From Sulfurimonas sp. (GTDB lineage: Bacteria > Campylobacterota > Campylobacteria > Campylobacterales > Sulfurimonadaceae), in assembly GCA_024762705.1 (NCBI GenBank), contig JANTGW010000002.1, positions 1-20,841 of the forward strand: a stretch of DNA of 20,841 nt, in the 5' to 3' direction. Positions 13,590 to 20,841 of this stretch are shown piece after piece. Both the position numbers and the translations under genes were made by a program. Each line of letters opens with the position of its first letter. The first letter of the stretch is position 1. The notes beneath the pieces were generated by a model. It was not told the DNA's origin and did no database searches. It saw nothing but the letters and a program-made list of their open reading frames with translations.

Positions 13590-14124
13590 CAACCTCTCCA
13601 AACATCGCCGCATTTAAAGAAGCGTCAAAAAGTTTGTAAAGCTGTAAAAGTTTAATGTCTAAATCTGAATCGTATGACTTCAGTGTAAAAGCATTGTTAA
13701 AGTCTTCATCAAAAATCCAAAAGTAGCTTTCATCTTTTCTTTTTGCTATATCGCTGCGCTTGTCATCACCTTTTCCGATATACCAGAAGAAATAATCATC
13801 TTTGTAAGAAAGGGAAATCATGTCATCTATGATATCTATCATTTCTCCGCCGCTTACACTGTTGTAGTGTGTATAAATATTGTCAATACTGATAATAGGT
13901 ATCATCGGTCTTTCTAAAAGCATACCGTTTAAAGAACTTAAAATATAATATTCAAACCACTTTCTTTTCTCATCAGTAATCAAAATAATTGTTTTACCGC
14001 TTAAAATTTGCTCCAGAGCGAATGCTGTTGTTTTAGACCATTCAAAACGGTACTCTTCCAACCAGCTCAGACTTCCGCCTTCTTCTCTTATAGCATCCAG
14101 GCTCCATTGTGCAAAATCCGGCAT
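13576..14124 (-). CDS. hobA: DnaA-binding replication initiation factor HobA
   Basis: In H. pylori HobA forms a tetramer that binds domain I of DnaA and promotes the orisome, the role DiaA plays in E. coli. This 182-residue protein matches by length (H. pylori 180) and by recognisable stretches: an N-terminal acidic region ending in EWSKTTAFAL, WFEYYILSSLN, LERPMIPIISID, a central FFWYIGKGDDK, FWIFDED and the C-terminal LDIKLLQLYKLFDASL. The gene starts 8 bases after lysC. No strong Shine-Dalgarno sequence is visible, so translation may be coupled. The family is confined to Campylobacterota, making this the best taxonomic marker in the window. Confidence 0.92.
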   Translation of the reverse strand: MPDFAQWSLDAIREEGGSLSWLEEYRFEWSKTTAFALEQILSGKTIILITDEKRKWFEYYILSSLNGMLLERPMIPIISIDNIYTHYNSVSGGEMIDIIDDMISLSYKDDYFFWYIGKGDDKRSDIAKRKDESYFWIFDEDFNNAFTLKSYDSDLDIKLLQLYKLFDASLNAAMFGEVDASS

Positions 14125-14132
14125 ATCGGCGC

Positions 14133-15344
14133 TTATTTGTCTAACTCATACGTATTATGCAAAGAACGTACAGCAAGTTCCGCATACTTCTCATCAATAA
14201 CCATAGATATTTTTATTTCTGAAGTTGAAATCATGTTTATATTAATGTTCTCTTTTGCCATAGTAGAAAATGCTTTTGCAGCAACACCCGCATGAGATTT
14301 CATCCCAACACCGACTACAGAAACTTTACAGATATCATCATTGTAAGAATCATCTTTAATCTCACCGCTTTGCACAAATGTATCTACGATTGATTTTGCA
14401 TCATGTAAATCCCCAACAGGAACGGTAAAGTCAATATTTGTTGTATCATCAACGGCTTTGTTTTGAATGATCATATCAACATTAACATTAGCATCAGCCA
14501 ATGCGTTAAAAATATCAGAGGCGATGCCCGGTCTGTCTTTAACACCCATCAAAGAGATACGTGCTTGATTTCTGTCTAATGCAATTCCACTTACTAATGG
14601 TTGTTCCATAATATTTTCTTCCTTTGTAATTAATGTTCCCTCTTCATCGCTAAAACTGCTTCGTGTTACTAGATTAACATTGAGTTTTTTAGCAAGTTCT
14701 ACCGAACGGTTTTGTAATACTTTTGCACCTAATGATGCAAGTTCAAGCATCTCATCATAAGAAATTTTTTCAAGTTTTTTTGCTTTTGGTTCTATACGTG
14801 GGTCCGTAGTAAAAATACCGGTAACATCCGTATATATCTCACATAAATCAGCTTTCAACGCACCCGCAATAGCAACAGCTGAAAGATCACTTCCACCTCG
14901 TCCAAGAGTTGTTACATTGCCATCGGCATTAACGCCTTGAAAGCCTGCAACAACGATTATTTTTCCTTCTTTAAGTGCACTTTTCATCGCTTGAGGGTCA
15001 ATCTCTTCTATACGTGCTTTTGTGTGCTGATTGTCTGTTACTATTCCGGCTTTTCTTCCACTCATAGCCACAGAATCAAGACCCATTTCCTGTAGTGCAA
15101 TTGAAAGGAGGGCTGCTGTCACCCTTTCACCTGAACTTAAAAGCATATCCATCTCAGCGCGAGCAGGGTTTTTTGAAAAATGCTCAGCATACTCCACCAA
15201 TTTGTTCGTTTCACCACTCATTGCCGAAACAACTACAACTACATCATTGCCTGCTTTTTTCGTTGCTGCTACTCGATTTGCTACATTTTGTATACGCTCT
15301 AAATCACCAACACTCGTTCCGCCAAATTTTTGAACTATCAACAT
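14133..15344 (-). CDS. lysC: Aspartate kinase
   Basis: Phosphorylates aspartate, the first step toward lysine (and diaminopimelate), threonine and methionine. The 403 residues fit the stand-alone kinase with two ACT domains. KFGGTS (residues 6-11) is the catalytic/ATP motif, LSSGERVTAALL follows, and the aspartate site region includes TLGRGGSDLSAVAIA. The ACT domains fill about 262-403 and should give feedback control by lysine or threonine. An internal start making a separate beta subunit, as in Bacillus and Corynebacterium, is possible but not shown. The ATG directly follows the rppH stop (TAAATG), which implies translational coupling. Confidence 0.96.
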   Translation of the reverse strand: MLIVQKFGGTSVGDLERIQNVANRVAATKKAGNDVVVVVSAMSGETNKLVEYAEHFSKNPARAEMDMLLSSGERVTAALLSIALQEMGLDSVAMSGRKAGIVTDNQHTKARIEEIDPQAMKSALKEGKIIVVAGFQGVNADGNVTTLGRGGSDLSAVAIAGALKADLCEIYTDVTGIFTTDPRIEPKAKKLEKISYDEMLELASLGAKVLQNRSVELAKKLNVNLVTRSSFSDEEGTLITKEENIMEQPLVSGIALDRNQARISLMGVKDRPGIASDIFNALADANVNVDMIIQNKAVDDTTNIDFTVPVGDLHDAKSIVDTFVQSGEIKDDSYNDDICKVSVVGVGMKSHAGVAAKAFSTMAKENININMISTSEIKISMVIDEKYAELAVRSLHNTYELDK

Positions 15345-15815
15345 TTACAACAGCCCCTCTTTTTTAAAATAATTTATTACCTCTTCATACACAGACTGCT
15401 TAAAATGCGGTGTAAGGTCCAAAACATCTTCTATTTTTACAAATTTATGATCTATAAATTCAGGGTGTTTTGTATCAAGATTAATTTTTGCATCTTTTGA
15501 GAGTTTAAGCAAAAAATATTTTTGTGTCTGCCCTTTATACGGTTTCATGGTATTGGCAATTTTCGGAGGAAAATCATAAGAGATCCATTCAGGATACTCG
15601 GCTATAATTTCAGCGGCATTGGTACCTATCTCTTCTTGCATTTCACGAAAAAGTGCTTCCGTTACCTCTTCACCCTCATCAATTCCACCTTGAGGAAACT
15701 GCCAAATATCAGTCAAGTCGTTTCTTTGTGCGATAAAAACATCTTTTTTTTGCGGATACTCACTTGAGACGATTATCATGGCAACATTAGGACGGTATAT
15801 TTCTTCTTTACTCAT
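15345..15815 (-). CDS. rppH: RNA pyrophosphohydrolase (Nudix)
   Basis: Removes pyrophosphate from 5'-triphosphate mRNA and so starts decay. It is also known as NudH/InvA and can cleave dinucleoside polyphosphates. The 156 residues hold a full Nudix box (G43 to T65: GGIDEGEEVTEALFREMQEE, then IGT) with metal ligands E58, E61 and E62. The N-terminal RPNVAMIIV and WQFPQGGI are typical of RppH. First gene of the rppH-lysC-hobA-holB-folP operon. AGGTG (complement of 15821-15825) and -10 TATAAT (complement of 15842-15847) give a normal leader. Confidence 0.95.
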   Translation of the reverse strand: MSKEEIYRPNVAMIIVSSEYPQKKDVFIAQRNDLTDIWQFPQGGIDEGEEVTEALFREMQEEIGTNAAEIIAEYPEWISYDFPPKIANTMKPYKGQTQKYFLLKLSKDAKINLDTKHPEFIDHKFVKIEDVLDLTPHFKQSVYEEVINYFKKEGLL

Positions 15816-15891
15816 ATAAGCACCTGTAATTAATTATCGCGATTATACAAAAATAGCCATTAAAATAAGTTTATCCGGCTATAATTTTACT
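15816..15891. promoter_or_regulatory. Divergent promoters of the rppH operon and hemW
   Basis: Minus strand: TATAAT at the complement of 15842-15847, with Shine-Dalgarno AGGTG before rppH. Plus strand: TATAAT at 15880-15885, ending 6 bases before the hemW ATG with no Shine-Dalgarno sequence, so hemW is probably leaderless. The two -10 boxes are 32 bases apart. Confidence 0.6.
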
Positions 15892-16947
15892 ATGTTAGTT
15901 TATATTCACATTCCTTTTTGCGATTCCAAATGTTCATACTGTGCCTTTAACTCTTATGTTGACAAGTTTCATCTCAAAGAAGCGTACATGCATGCACTGA
16001 AAAAGCAGCTCGAACATGAACTTCTCAGGTTCCAAGCCAATAAAAAAACAATTGAAACAGTTTTCATAGGAGGAGGCACACCCTCTACTATCTCACCAAA
16101 ACTCTATGAAGAAGTTTTTGAACTGCTTGCTCCATATCTCAGCAAAAATGCTGAAATAACCAGTGAAGCCAATCCAAATTCTGCCACAAAAGAATGGCTT
16201 GAGGGTATGAAAGATCTGGGAGTGAACCGCGTCAGTTTCGGAACACAAAGCTTTGATAAAGAAAAACTCAAAATATTAAACAGAGCACATACACCCCAGA
16301 TGTCTATAGATGCTGTGAACAATGCAGCTGAAATAGGTTTTGACAACATCTCTTTAGACCTGATTTATGCTACATTAGGCGATACAAAAGAGTTACTTGC
16401 AAATGACATACAAACAGCACTTTCGTTACCAATCAATCACATAAGTGCCTATGCCTTGATGATTGAAGAAGGGACTGCCTTTGAAAATCGTCCACAAATG
16501 TCAAATGAGCAGCTTTCTCTTACTAAATGGATTTTCAAACAAATCCAAGAACATGGATTTAAACAATATGAAATCAGTAATTTCGGAACCTACAAATCAC
16601 TCCATAATCTTGGCTACTGGCAGTATAAAGACTATATCGGTGCCGGTGCCGGAGCTGTCGGAAAATTAGGTCTTACAAGGTTTTACCCTCAAACTGACAT
16701 ACAAGCATATATCAATAATCCGCTTGCTATCAAAGAAGAGCTTCTAAGCAAGGAAGACAAGAGAGTTGAACAGATACTTTTGGGACTGCGTTGTGTAGTT
16801 GGAGTAAACAAAAATATATTGACCGCTGATGAGCTTAAAAAAGCGGAAATTTTGCTTTATGAGCAGAAACTAAAACTTAAAAATAATATTTTATACAACG
16901 AAGATTATCTTTTAGCAGACGAGATTGCATTATTTCTAACTTCTTGA
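15892..16947 (+). CDS. hemW: Radical SAM haem chaperone HemW
   Basis: A HemN-like protein that binds haem and hands it to target proteins. It is not a coproporphyrinogen oxidase. The radical-SAM cluster motif is C10-x3-C14-x2-C17 in PFCDSKCSYCAF, followed by the SAM motif GGGTPS (60-65). The sequence HNLGYW (238-243) is the HNxxYW motif that marks HemW. The length of 351 residues is close to the family's ~380. It could be mis-annotated as hemN, since the two share the core, but HNxxYW and the short N-terminus favour HemW. It is a single gene between divergent rppH and tatB. Confidence 0.92.
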   Translation: MLVYIHIPFCDSKCSYCAFNSYVDKFHLKEAYMHALKKQLEHELLRFQANKKTIETVFIGGGTPSTISPKLYEEVFELLAPYLSKNAEITSEANPNSATKEWLEGMKDLGVNRVSFGTQSFDKEKLKILNRAHTPQMSIDAVNNAAEIGFDNISLDLIYATLGDTKELLANDIQTALSLPINHISAYALMIEEGTAFENRPQMSNEQLSLTKWIFKQIQEHGFKQYEISNFGTYKSLHNLGYWQYKDYIGAGAGAVGKLGLTRFYPQTDIQAYINNPLAIKEELLSKEDKRVEQILLGLRCVVGVNKNILTADELKKAEILLYEQKLKLKNNILYNEDYLLADEIALFLTS

Positions 16948-16970
16948 AGATTTTTTAATCATTCTTTGGA

Positions 16971-17000
16971 TAAAATCACGCTATCAATAAACTATGAAGG
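16971..17000 (+). promoter_or_regulatory. Promoter of tatB-tatC-queA
   Basis: TAAAAT at 16971-16976 is the likely -10. GAAGG lies at about 16996-17000 before ATG 17007, giving a leader of roughly 24 bases. Confidence 0.4.
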
Positions 17001-17006
17001 CTAAAT

Positions 17007-17423
17007 ATGTTTGGTATGGGTTTTACAGAGATGCTAATCATAGCAGTTATCGCTATTCTTTTTCTAGGTCCGGACAAGCTTCCTAGTACAATGGTTGAAA
17101 TTGCTAAATTTTTTAGAAATGTTAAAAATACAATAGGAACAGTAAAGGACTCGCTTGAAGAAGAGATGAATCTGACTGAAATAAAACAAGAGGCACTTGC
17201 ATACAAGCAAGAACTGCTAAATGCCAGTGAAAACCTTAATAAGGCAGCAGATATTCCCGCACAAGCCGGTGCCAAACTCACAAGTTTAACAGATGACATT
17301 TTAGAAGATGAAAGTGAAGAAAATATCAAAAAAGCACCTAAAGAGCCACAAGAAGTGACTTTTAAAAAGAAAAAGAAAAAAACAGAAAAAATAGATAAAA
17401 AAGAAGACAATACAGATGTTTGA
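17007..17423 (+). CDS. tatB: Sec-independent translocase subunit TatB
   Basis: Part of the twin-arginine pathway that exports folded, often cofactor-bearing proteins. TatB pairs with TatC to receive signal peptides. The N-terminal helix is typical (MFGMGFTEMLIIAVIAILF, with Glu8), followed by the hinge GPDKLP and an amphipathic helix. The longer tail (to 138 residues), with its Glu/Lys-rich end (KKKKKKTEK), is more TatB than TatA. GPDKLP also favours TatB. The overlap of 8 bases with tatC shows tight coupling. TatA must be encoded elsewhere. Confidence 0.93.
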   Translation: MFGMGFTEMLIIAVIAILFLGPDKLPSTMVEIAKFFRNVKNTIGTVKDSLEEEMNLTEIKQEALAYKQELLNASENLNKAADIPAQAGAKLTSLTDDILEDESEENIKKAPKEPQEVTFKKKKKKTEKIDKKEDNTDV

Positions 17424-18252
17424 TGAATTAAGACCCCACCTCGTAGAACTTAGAAAAAGACTGGCAATATCAGCTGCAAGCTTAATAGTTATGTTCTTTG
17501 TAATGTTTTACTTCCATGAACCTATACTAAATTGGATGGTTGAACCACTGAATGTTGCGCTCATAGAAGTCGGAAAGAAGTCTCTTCATGCAGCAGATGG
17601 AATGATTACGACTTCTCAAGTCGGAGGTGCATTTTTTGTTGCCCTTAAAGTTTCATTCTTTGCTGCAATTTTAGGTGCCCTGCCGATTATACTTTCACAA
17701 ATTTGGCTCTTTATAGCTCCTGGACTATATGCACATGAGAAAAAAATGATTATACCTTTCATTGCCGGTGGAACAATTATGTTTCTCGTCGGGGTTCTCT
17801 TTGCTTACTATATAGTCACCCCCTTTGGATTTGATTTTCTCATTACTTTTGGTTCTTTTAAATTTACTCCTCTTATTAACATCGAAGACTATGTCGGATT
17901 TTTTACAAAGATCATGTTTGGTTTTGGTCTTGCTTTTGAGTTGCCAGTTTTTGCCTACTTTTTAGCACTTCTTGGACTTGTTGATGACAGGCAGATGACT
18001 GCATTTTTTAAGTATGCAATTGTCATAATCTTCATTGTTGCAGCATTGCTGACGCCGCCTGATGTGCTTACACAACTTCTAATGGCAGGTCCATTGATTA
18101 TACTTTATGGTCTCTCAATTTTAATAGTAAAGATAGTCAATCCTGCACCACCTATTGAAGAAGAAGATGATGAAGAAGATGAAAACAACCTAACTGTTGA
18201 ACATCATGAAGATTATGATGAACTTGTAGATAATGGGAAAAAAGGTGAGTAA
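17416..18252 (+). CDS. tatC: Sec-independent translocase subunit TatC
   Basis: The polytopic core of the Tat receptor, which reads the twin-arginine signal. The 278 residues show six membrane segments. The conserved N-terminal HLVELRKRL (9-17) and the Glu in GFGLAFELPVF match family contact sites. A long acidic C-terminal tail (PPIEEEDDEEDENN, about 240-278) extends beyond the last helix. The start overlaps tatB by 8 bases and the end overlaps queA by 20. Similar tatB-tatC-queA order occurs in Helicobacter. Confidence 0.96.
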   Translation: MFDELRPHLVELRKRLAISAASLIVMFFVMFYFHEPILNWMVEPLNVALIEVGKKSLHAADGMITTSQVGGAFFVALKVSFFAAILGALPIILSQIWLFIAPGLYAHEKKMIIPFIAGGTIMFLVGVLFAYYIVTPFGFDFLITFGSFKFTPLINIEDYVGFFTKIMFGFGLAFELPVFAYFLALLGLVDDRQMTAFFKYAIVIIFIVAALLTPPDVLTQLLMAGPLIILYGLSILIVKIVNPAPPIEEEDDEEDENNLTVEHHEDYDELVDNGKKGE

Positions 18253-19273
18253 CGAGGAATTACGTACTCAAAGCTATGATTTCACTCTTCCCGAGGAACT
18301 TATAGCAAGCCATCCCGCTTCACCCCGCGATCATGCCAGACTTTTAGTTTATGACAGAAAAACCGACACAATTAGCCATGCTTATTTTTATAATCTCGAA
18401 GAGTTTCTCCCAAAAGAGTGTGCTTTAATATTCAATGATACCAAAGTTATAAAAGCGAGACTTTTTGGGAAAAAAACAAGTGGCGGTAAAGTAGAGCTTC
18501 TTATAAACAGACCTCTCAATGCCCATGATGTAAATGTTTATGTAAGGGGAAAAGTTAAAAAAGATACCGAGCTTTTTTTTGATGACGATCTCAAGGCAAA
18601 AGTTAACAAACTCAATGAAGACGGAAGCCGTGAAGTCAATTTTTATCAAAATGGCATACTACTGCGCTTTGAAGAACTGCTTCCAATAATAGATAAAATT
18701 GGACATATTCCTCTCCCTCCATATATACAAAGAGCTGATGAAGAGGAAGATGCTAATGAGTACCAAAGTGTATTTGCCCGTCAAGAAGGTGCAGTTGCCG
18801 CACCTACGGCGTCACTCCATTTTACACCACAGCAACACGAGAGGATTTGTAAAAACTATAAACATGCCTATGTGACGTTACATGTAGGAAGCGGTACATT
18901 TAAGCCAGTAGAGGCTGACATTATAACAGAGCATCCTATGCATTCCGAATATTATGATATTTCCAAAGAGGCAAAAGAAATTTTGGATTCAAACATACCT
19001 GTATTAAGTGTGGGGACGACCTCTACAAGAACCATAGAGTTTTATGCAAGACATAAAGATCAAACAAAAGGTGAGGCAAATCTTTTTTTACATCCACACA
19101 ATAAGCCTTTACGCGTAAACCATCTTTTGACAAACTTTCACCTGCCAAAATCAACACTTTTGATGCTTGTAGCCTCTTTTGTAGGTCTAGATAAGACACA
19201 GAAACTTTATGCAGAAGCCATAAGAGAAAAGTATAGATTTTACTCCTATGGTGATGCGATGCTTATTTTGTAA
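18233..19273 (+). CDS. queA: S-adenosylmethionine:tRNA ribosyltransferase-isomerase QueA
   Basis: Moves the ribosyl part of SAM to 7-aminomethyl-7-deazaguanine in tRNA, making epoxyqueuosine. The family markers are DFTLPEELIASHPASPRDHARLLVYDR-type N-terminus (LPEELIASHP, about 19-28), IFNDTKVIKARL, HVGSGTFKPVE, STRTIEF and LTNFHLPKSTLLMLVASF. The length of 346 fits the family. The start is not certain: ATG 18233 gives the 20-base overlap with tatC, while GTG 18245 is in frame and would give a shorter N-terminus. Neither has a convincing Shine-Dalgarno sequence, so coupling to tatC is likely. The stop lies within a hairpin. Confidence 0.95.
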   Translation: MGKKVSNEELRTQSYDFTLPEELIASHPASPRDHARLLVYDRKTDTISHAYFYNLEEFLPKECALIFNDTKVIKARLFGKKTSGGKVELLINRPLNAHDVNVYVRGKVKKDTELFFDDDLKAKVNKLNEDGSREVNFYQNGILLRFEELLPIIDKIGHIPLPPYIQRADEEEDANEYQSVFARQEGAVAAPTASLHFTPQQHERICKNYKHAYVTLHVGSGTFKPVEADIITEHPMHSEYYDISKEAKEILDSNIPVLSVGTTSTRTIEFYARHKDQTKGEANLFLHPHNKPLRVNHLLTNFHLPKSTLLMLVASFVGLDKTQKLYAEAIREKYRFYSYGDAMLIL

Positions 19274-19284
19274 GCATCACTCTT
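19258..19284 (+). terminator. Hairpin over the queA stop, probable terminator
   Basis: GATGCTTA (19258-19265), loop TTTTG, TAAGCATC (19271-19278), eight perfect pairs, then ACTCTTTT. The queA stop TAA (19271-19273) is in the right arm. The T-run is short, so efficiency is uncertain. Confidence 0.55.
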
Positions 19285-20739
19285 TTAACTTCTTGTTATT
19301 ATATTATTATCTTTGATTTTTTTGATAATACTGCTTAGAAATGACATTTTTTTCTCTTCTTCAGCAAGTAAACATGCTCCGCCAAGATTGAATTCTTCCA
19401 TCTTACCATCTAAGTAACTTGTATTGAATTTTCCTTCTTGAAACTCTTTATCTCTTACAACTTCTCTATGCAGTACGATATTTGTTTTAAATCCTTCTAT
19501 ATAAAACTCATCCAAGGCTCTTTTTGCTTTTTTAACTGCACCTTCCCAGTCTAAAGACCATACAATGAGTTTACCAAGCATTGAATCATAACAAGTAGGC
19601 AGCTCATATCCTGCATAAAGACTTGTATCAAGACGTACACCCGGTCCGCCAGGTGTCAGATATTTTGTAACCGTTCCTGCTGTAGGCATAAAATTGTTTT
19701 GCGGATCTTCTGAGTTTATTCTAAACTCTATTGCATATCCACGGAACTTTATCTCTTCTTGCAAGAATTTCAATTTATCTCCTGCAGCAATCTCTATCAT
19801 TCTTTGGATGATGTCCACACCTGTTATAATCTCTGTTACCGGGTGTTCAACCTGAACCCTTGTATTCATTTCAATAAAGTAGATATTGTCTGCATCATCA
19901 ACGAGAAATTCAACAGTACCAACACTTTCATAACCAAGTTTGAACATCGCTTTTGTCGAAACTCTATACAATTCTTTTCTAACTTCTTGGTTTAATCTTG
20001 GTGACGGTGCAATCTCTATGACTTTTTGGTGACGGCGTTGAATAGAACAGTCTCTTTCACCTAAATGTACAACATTACCATATTTATCAGCAACAATCTG
20101 TACTTCTATATGACGAGGGTTTTCAACATACTTTTCTATAAATACATCACCTTTTCCAAAGTATTTCACTGCTTCATTTGTAGCTGATTCGAACATTTTA
20201 GAGAACTCTTTAGCCTGTTTGACAATTCTCATTCCTCTACCGCCACCGCCGAATGCAGCTTTTATGATAACCGGAAAGCCTATCTCTTTGGCTATTTTTT
20301 CACCCTCTTTAATATCTGTAACAGGAGTGTCAGTACCTTCTAAAACAGGTACACCTATCTGTTTCATAGCAACTTTTGAGGCCATTTTATCACCAAAAAG
20401 TTCTATATGTTCTGCTTTTGGACCAATAAAAACTATGTTGTTTTCTTCACATGCCTTTGCAAATTCGGCACTTTCAGATAAGAATCCATAACCAGGATGT
20501 ATCGCATCACAATCAGCTTTTTTAGCCATTGAAATTATTCTTTCATAATTCAAGTAAGCTTCGATAGGATTACCCATTATAGGATAGCACTCGTCTGCTT
20601 TTGCAACCCATACACCTTCTACATCAGCTTCCGAAAAAACAACTACTGTTTTTATTTCGAGCTCTTTACATGCACGGATGATTCTCAGGGCGATTTCACC
20701 TCTGTTGGCAATTAACATTTTAGATATTTTTTTCTGCAT
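19285..20739 (-). CDS. Biotin carboxylase subunit (AccC- or PycA/CfiB-type)
   Basis: Carboxylates protein-bound biotin using ATP and bicarbonate. The N-terminal IANRGEIALRIIRACKEL, the Gly-rich ATP-grasp loop AFGGGGRGMR, RDCSIQRRHQKVIE and EMNTRVQVEHPVTE are all present. At 484 residues it is longer than typical AccC (about 449), with a tail after KFNTSYLD that holds a Cys and a Lys-rich end. Such longer forms also occur as the carboxylase subunit of two-subunit pyruvate or 2-oxoglutarate carboxylases, so acetyl-CoA carboxylase is not certain. No accB or oadA neighbour is visible. I chose ATG 20739, preceded by GGAGAA, over TTG 20751. The likely -10 is the complement of 20767-20772. Confidence 0.9.
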   Translation of the reverse strand: MQKKISKMLIANRGEIALRIIRACKELEIKTVVVFSEADVEGVWVAKADECYPIMGNPIEAYLNYERIISMAKKADCDAIHPGYGFLSESAEFAKACEENNIVFIGPKAEHIELFGDKMASKVAMKQIGVPVLEGTDTPVTDIKEGEKIAKEIGFPVIIKAAFGGGGRGMRIVKQAKEFSKMFESATNEAVKYFGKGDVFIEKYVENPRHIEVQIVADKYGNVVHLGERDCSIQRRHQKVIEIAPSPRLNQEVRKELYRVSTKAMFKLGYESVGTVEFLVDDADNIYFIEMNTRVQVEHPVTEIITGVDIIQRMIEIAAGDKLKFLQEEIKFRGYAIEFRINSEDPQNNFMPTAGTVTKYLTPGGPGVRLDTSLYAGYELPTCYDSMLGKLIVWSLDWEGAVKKAKRALDEFYIEGFKTNIVLHREVVRDKEFQEGKFNTSYLDGKMEEFNLGGACLLAEEEKKMSFLSSIIKKIKDNNIITRS

Positions 20740-20841
20740 ATCGTTCTCCAATATTTTAATGACAGTATTATAAAGTTTTAAAAATATTATCTCTATACTA
20801 TATTTGCTAATAAAGTTATCTATTTTTGTAATTTTTATTGT
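20740..20841. promoter_or_regulatory. Upstream region of the biotin carboxylase gene
   Basis: GGAGAA (complement of 20744-20749) and TATAAT (complement of 20767-20772). The remaining 70 bases are AT-rich and hold nothing else I can support. Confidence 0.5.

Noticed and set aside
13590..13613. Upstream ATG for holB
   Set aside because: GGAGAGG lies just before ATG 13589, and the extra residues fall inside hobA.
16976..17410. 144-codon open frame on the minus strand over tatB
   Set aside because: The Phe/Ser-rich product mirrors the Lys/Glu-rich TatB, and tatB is well supported by motif and operon.
20740..20751. TTG start for the biotin carboxylase
   Set aside because: The TTG overlaps the Shine-Dalgarno GGAGAA that serves ATG 20739.
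1..20841. tRNA, rRNA, CRISPR array, insertion sequence or prophage
   Set aside because: I looked on both strands and saw no cloverleaf, regular spaced repeat array, transposase or phage structural gene.

Overview
This window comes from the chromosome of an AT-rich bacterium of the phylum Campylobacterota (the former Epsilonproteobacteria). A free-living, Sulfurimonas-like member is the best guess. The strongest evidence is the minus-strand run rppH-lysC-hobA-holB-folP. HobA is a DnaA-binding protein known only from this group, and Helicobacter pylori has the same gene order (HP1228-HP1232). The tatB-tatC-queA run is also typical of the group, as are the short HolB and the N-terminally extended FolP. 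Genes are tightly packed, no gene-free stretch exceeds 300 bases, and I saw no tRNA, rRNA, CRISPR array, insertion sequence or prophage.

Layout. 1-1836 (minus) is a hybrid sensor kinase cut off by the window edge. 1898-2816 (plus) holds nth and a small lipoprotein. 2824-3531 (minus) is cmoA. 3583-3930 (plus) is a small membrane-anchored protein. 3927-5006 (minus) is a class II aldolase, fbaA. 5100-8084 (plus) is a three-gene unit: a protein resembling a class III nucleotidyl cyclase, a coiled-coil protein and a FapA/DUF342 protein, closed by a hairpin terminator. 8085-8284 is a very AT-rich control region with two different inverted repeats. It precedes a small HTH regulator and a 77-residue protein of unknown function (8285-8762), and then hup/HU (8822-9106). 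9262-11852 (plus) is msrB, a secreted cyclophilin and a PiT phosphate transporter. 11833-15815 (minus) is the rppH-to-folP operon. 15892-16947 (plus) is hemW. 17007-19273 (plus) is tatB-tatC-queA. 19285-20739 (minus) is a biotin carboxylase subunit.

Most of the content is housekeeping: base-excision repair, wobble-uridine tRNA modification (cmoA, queA), glycolysis/gluconeogenesis, phosphate uptake, lysine/threonine synthesis, folate synthesis, control of replication initiation, haem trafficking, Tat export and carboxylation. The least explained part is 5100-8762. There a cyclase-like protein with altered substrate-contact positions is co-transcribed with FapA, next to an HTH gene whose start codon lies right behind a -10 box that carries a half-operator.

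Two structural themes recur. Several genes (nth, cmoA, the HTH gene, hemW) have a strong -10 box only 6-7 bases before the ATG and no Shine-Dalgarno sequence, which suggests leaderless mRNAs. All four convergent gene pairs are extremely tight or overlap, including one pair that shares a CTAG as both stop codons.
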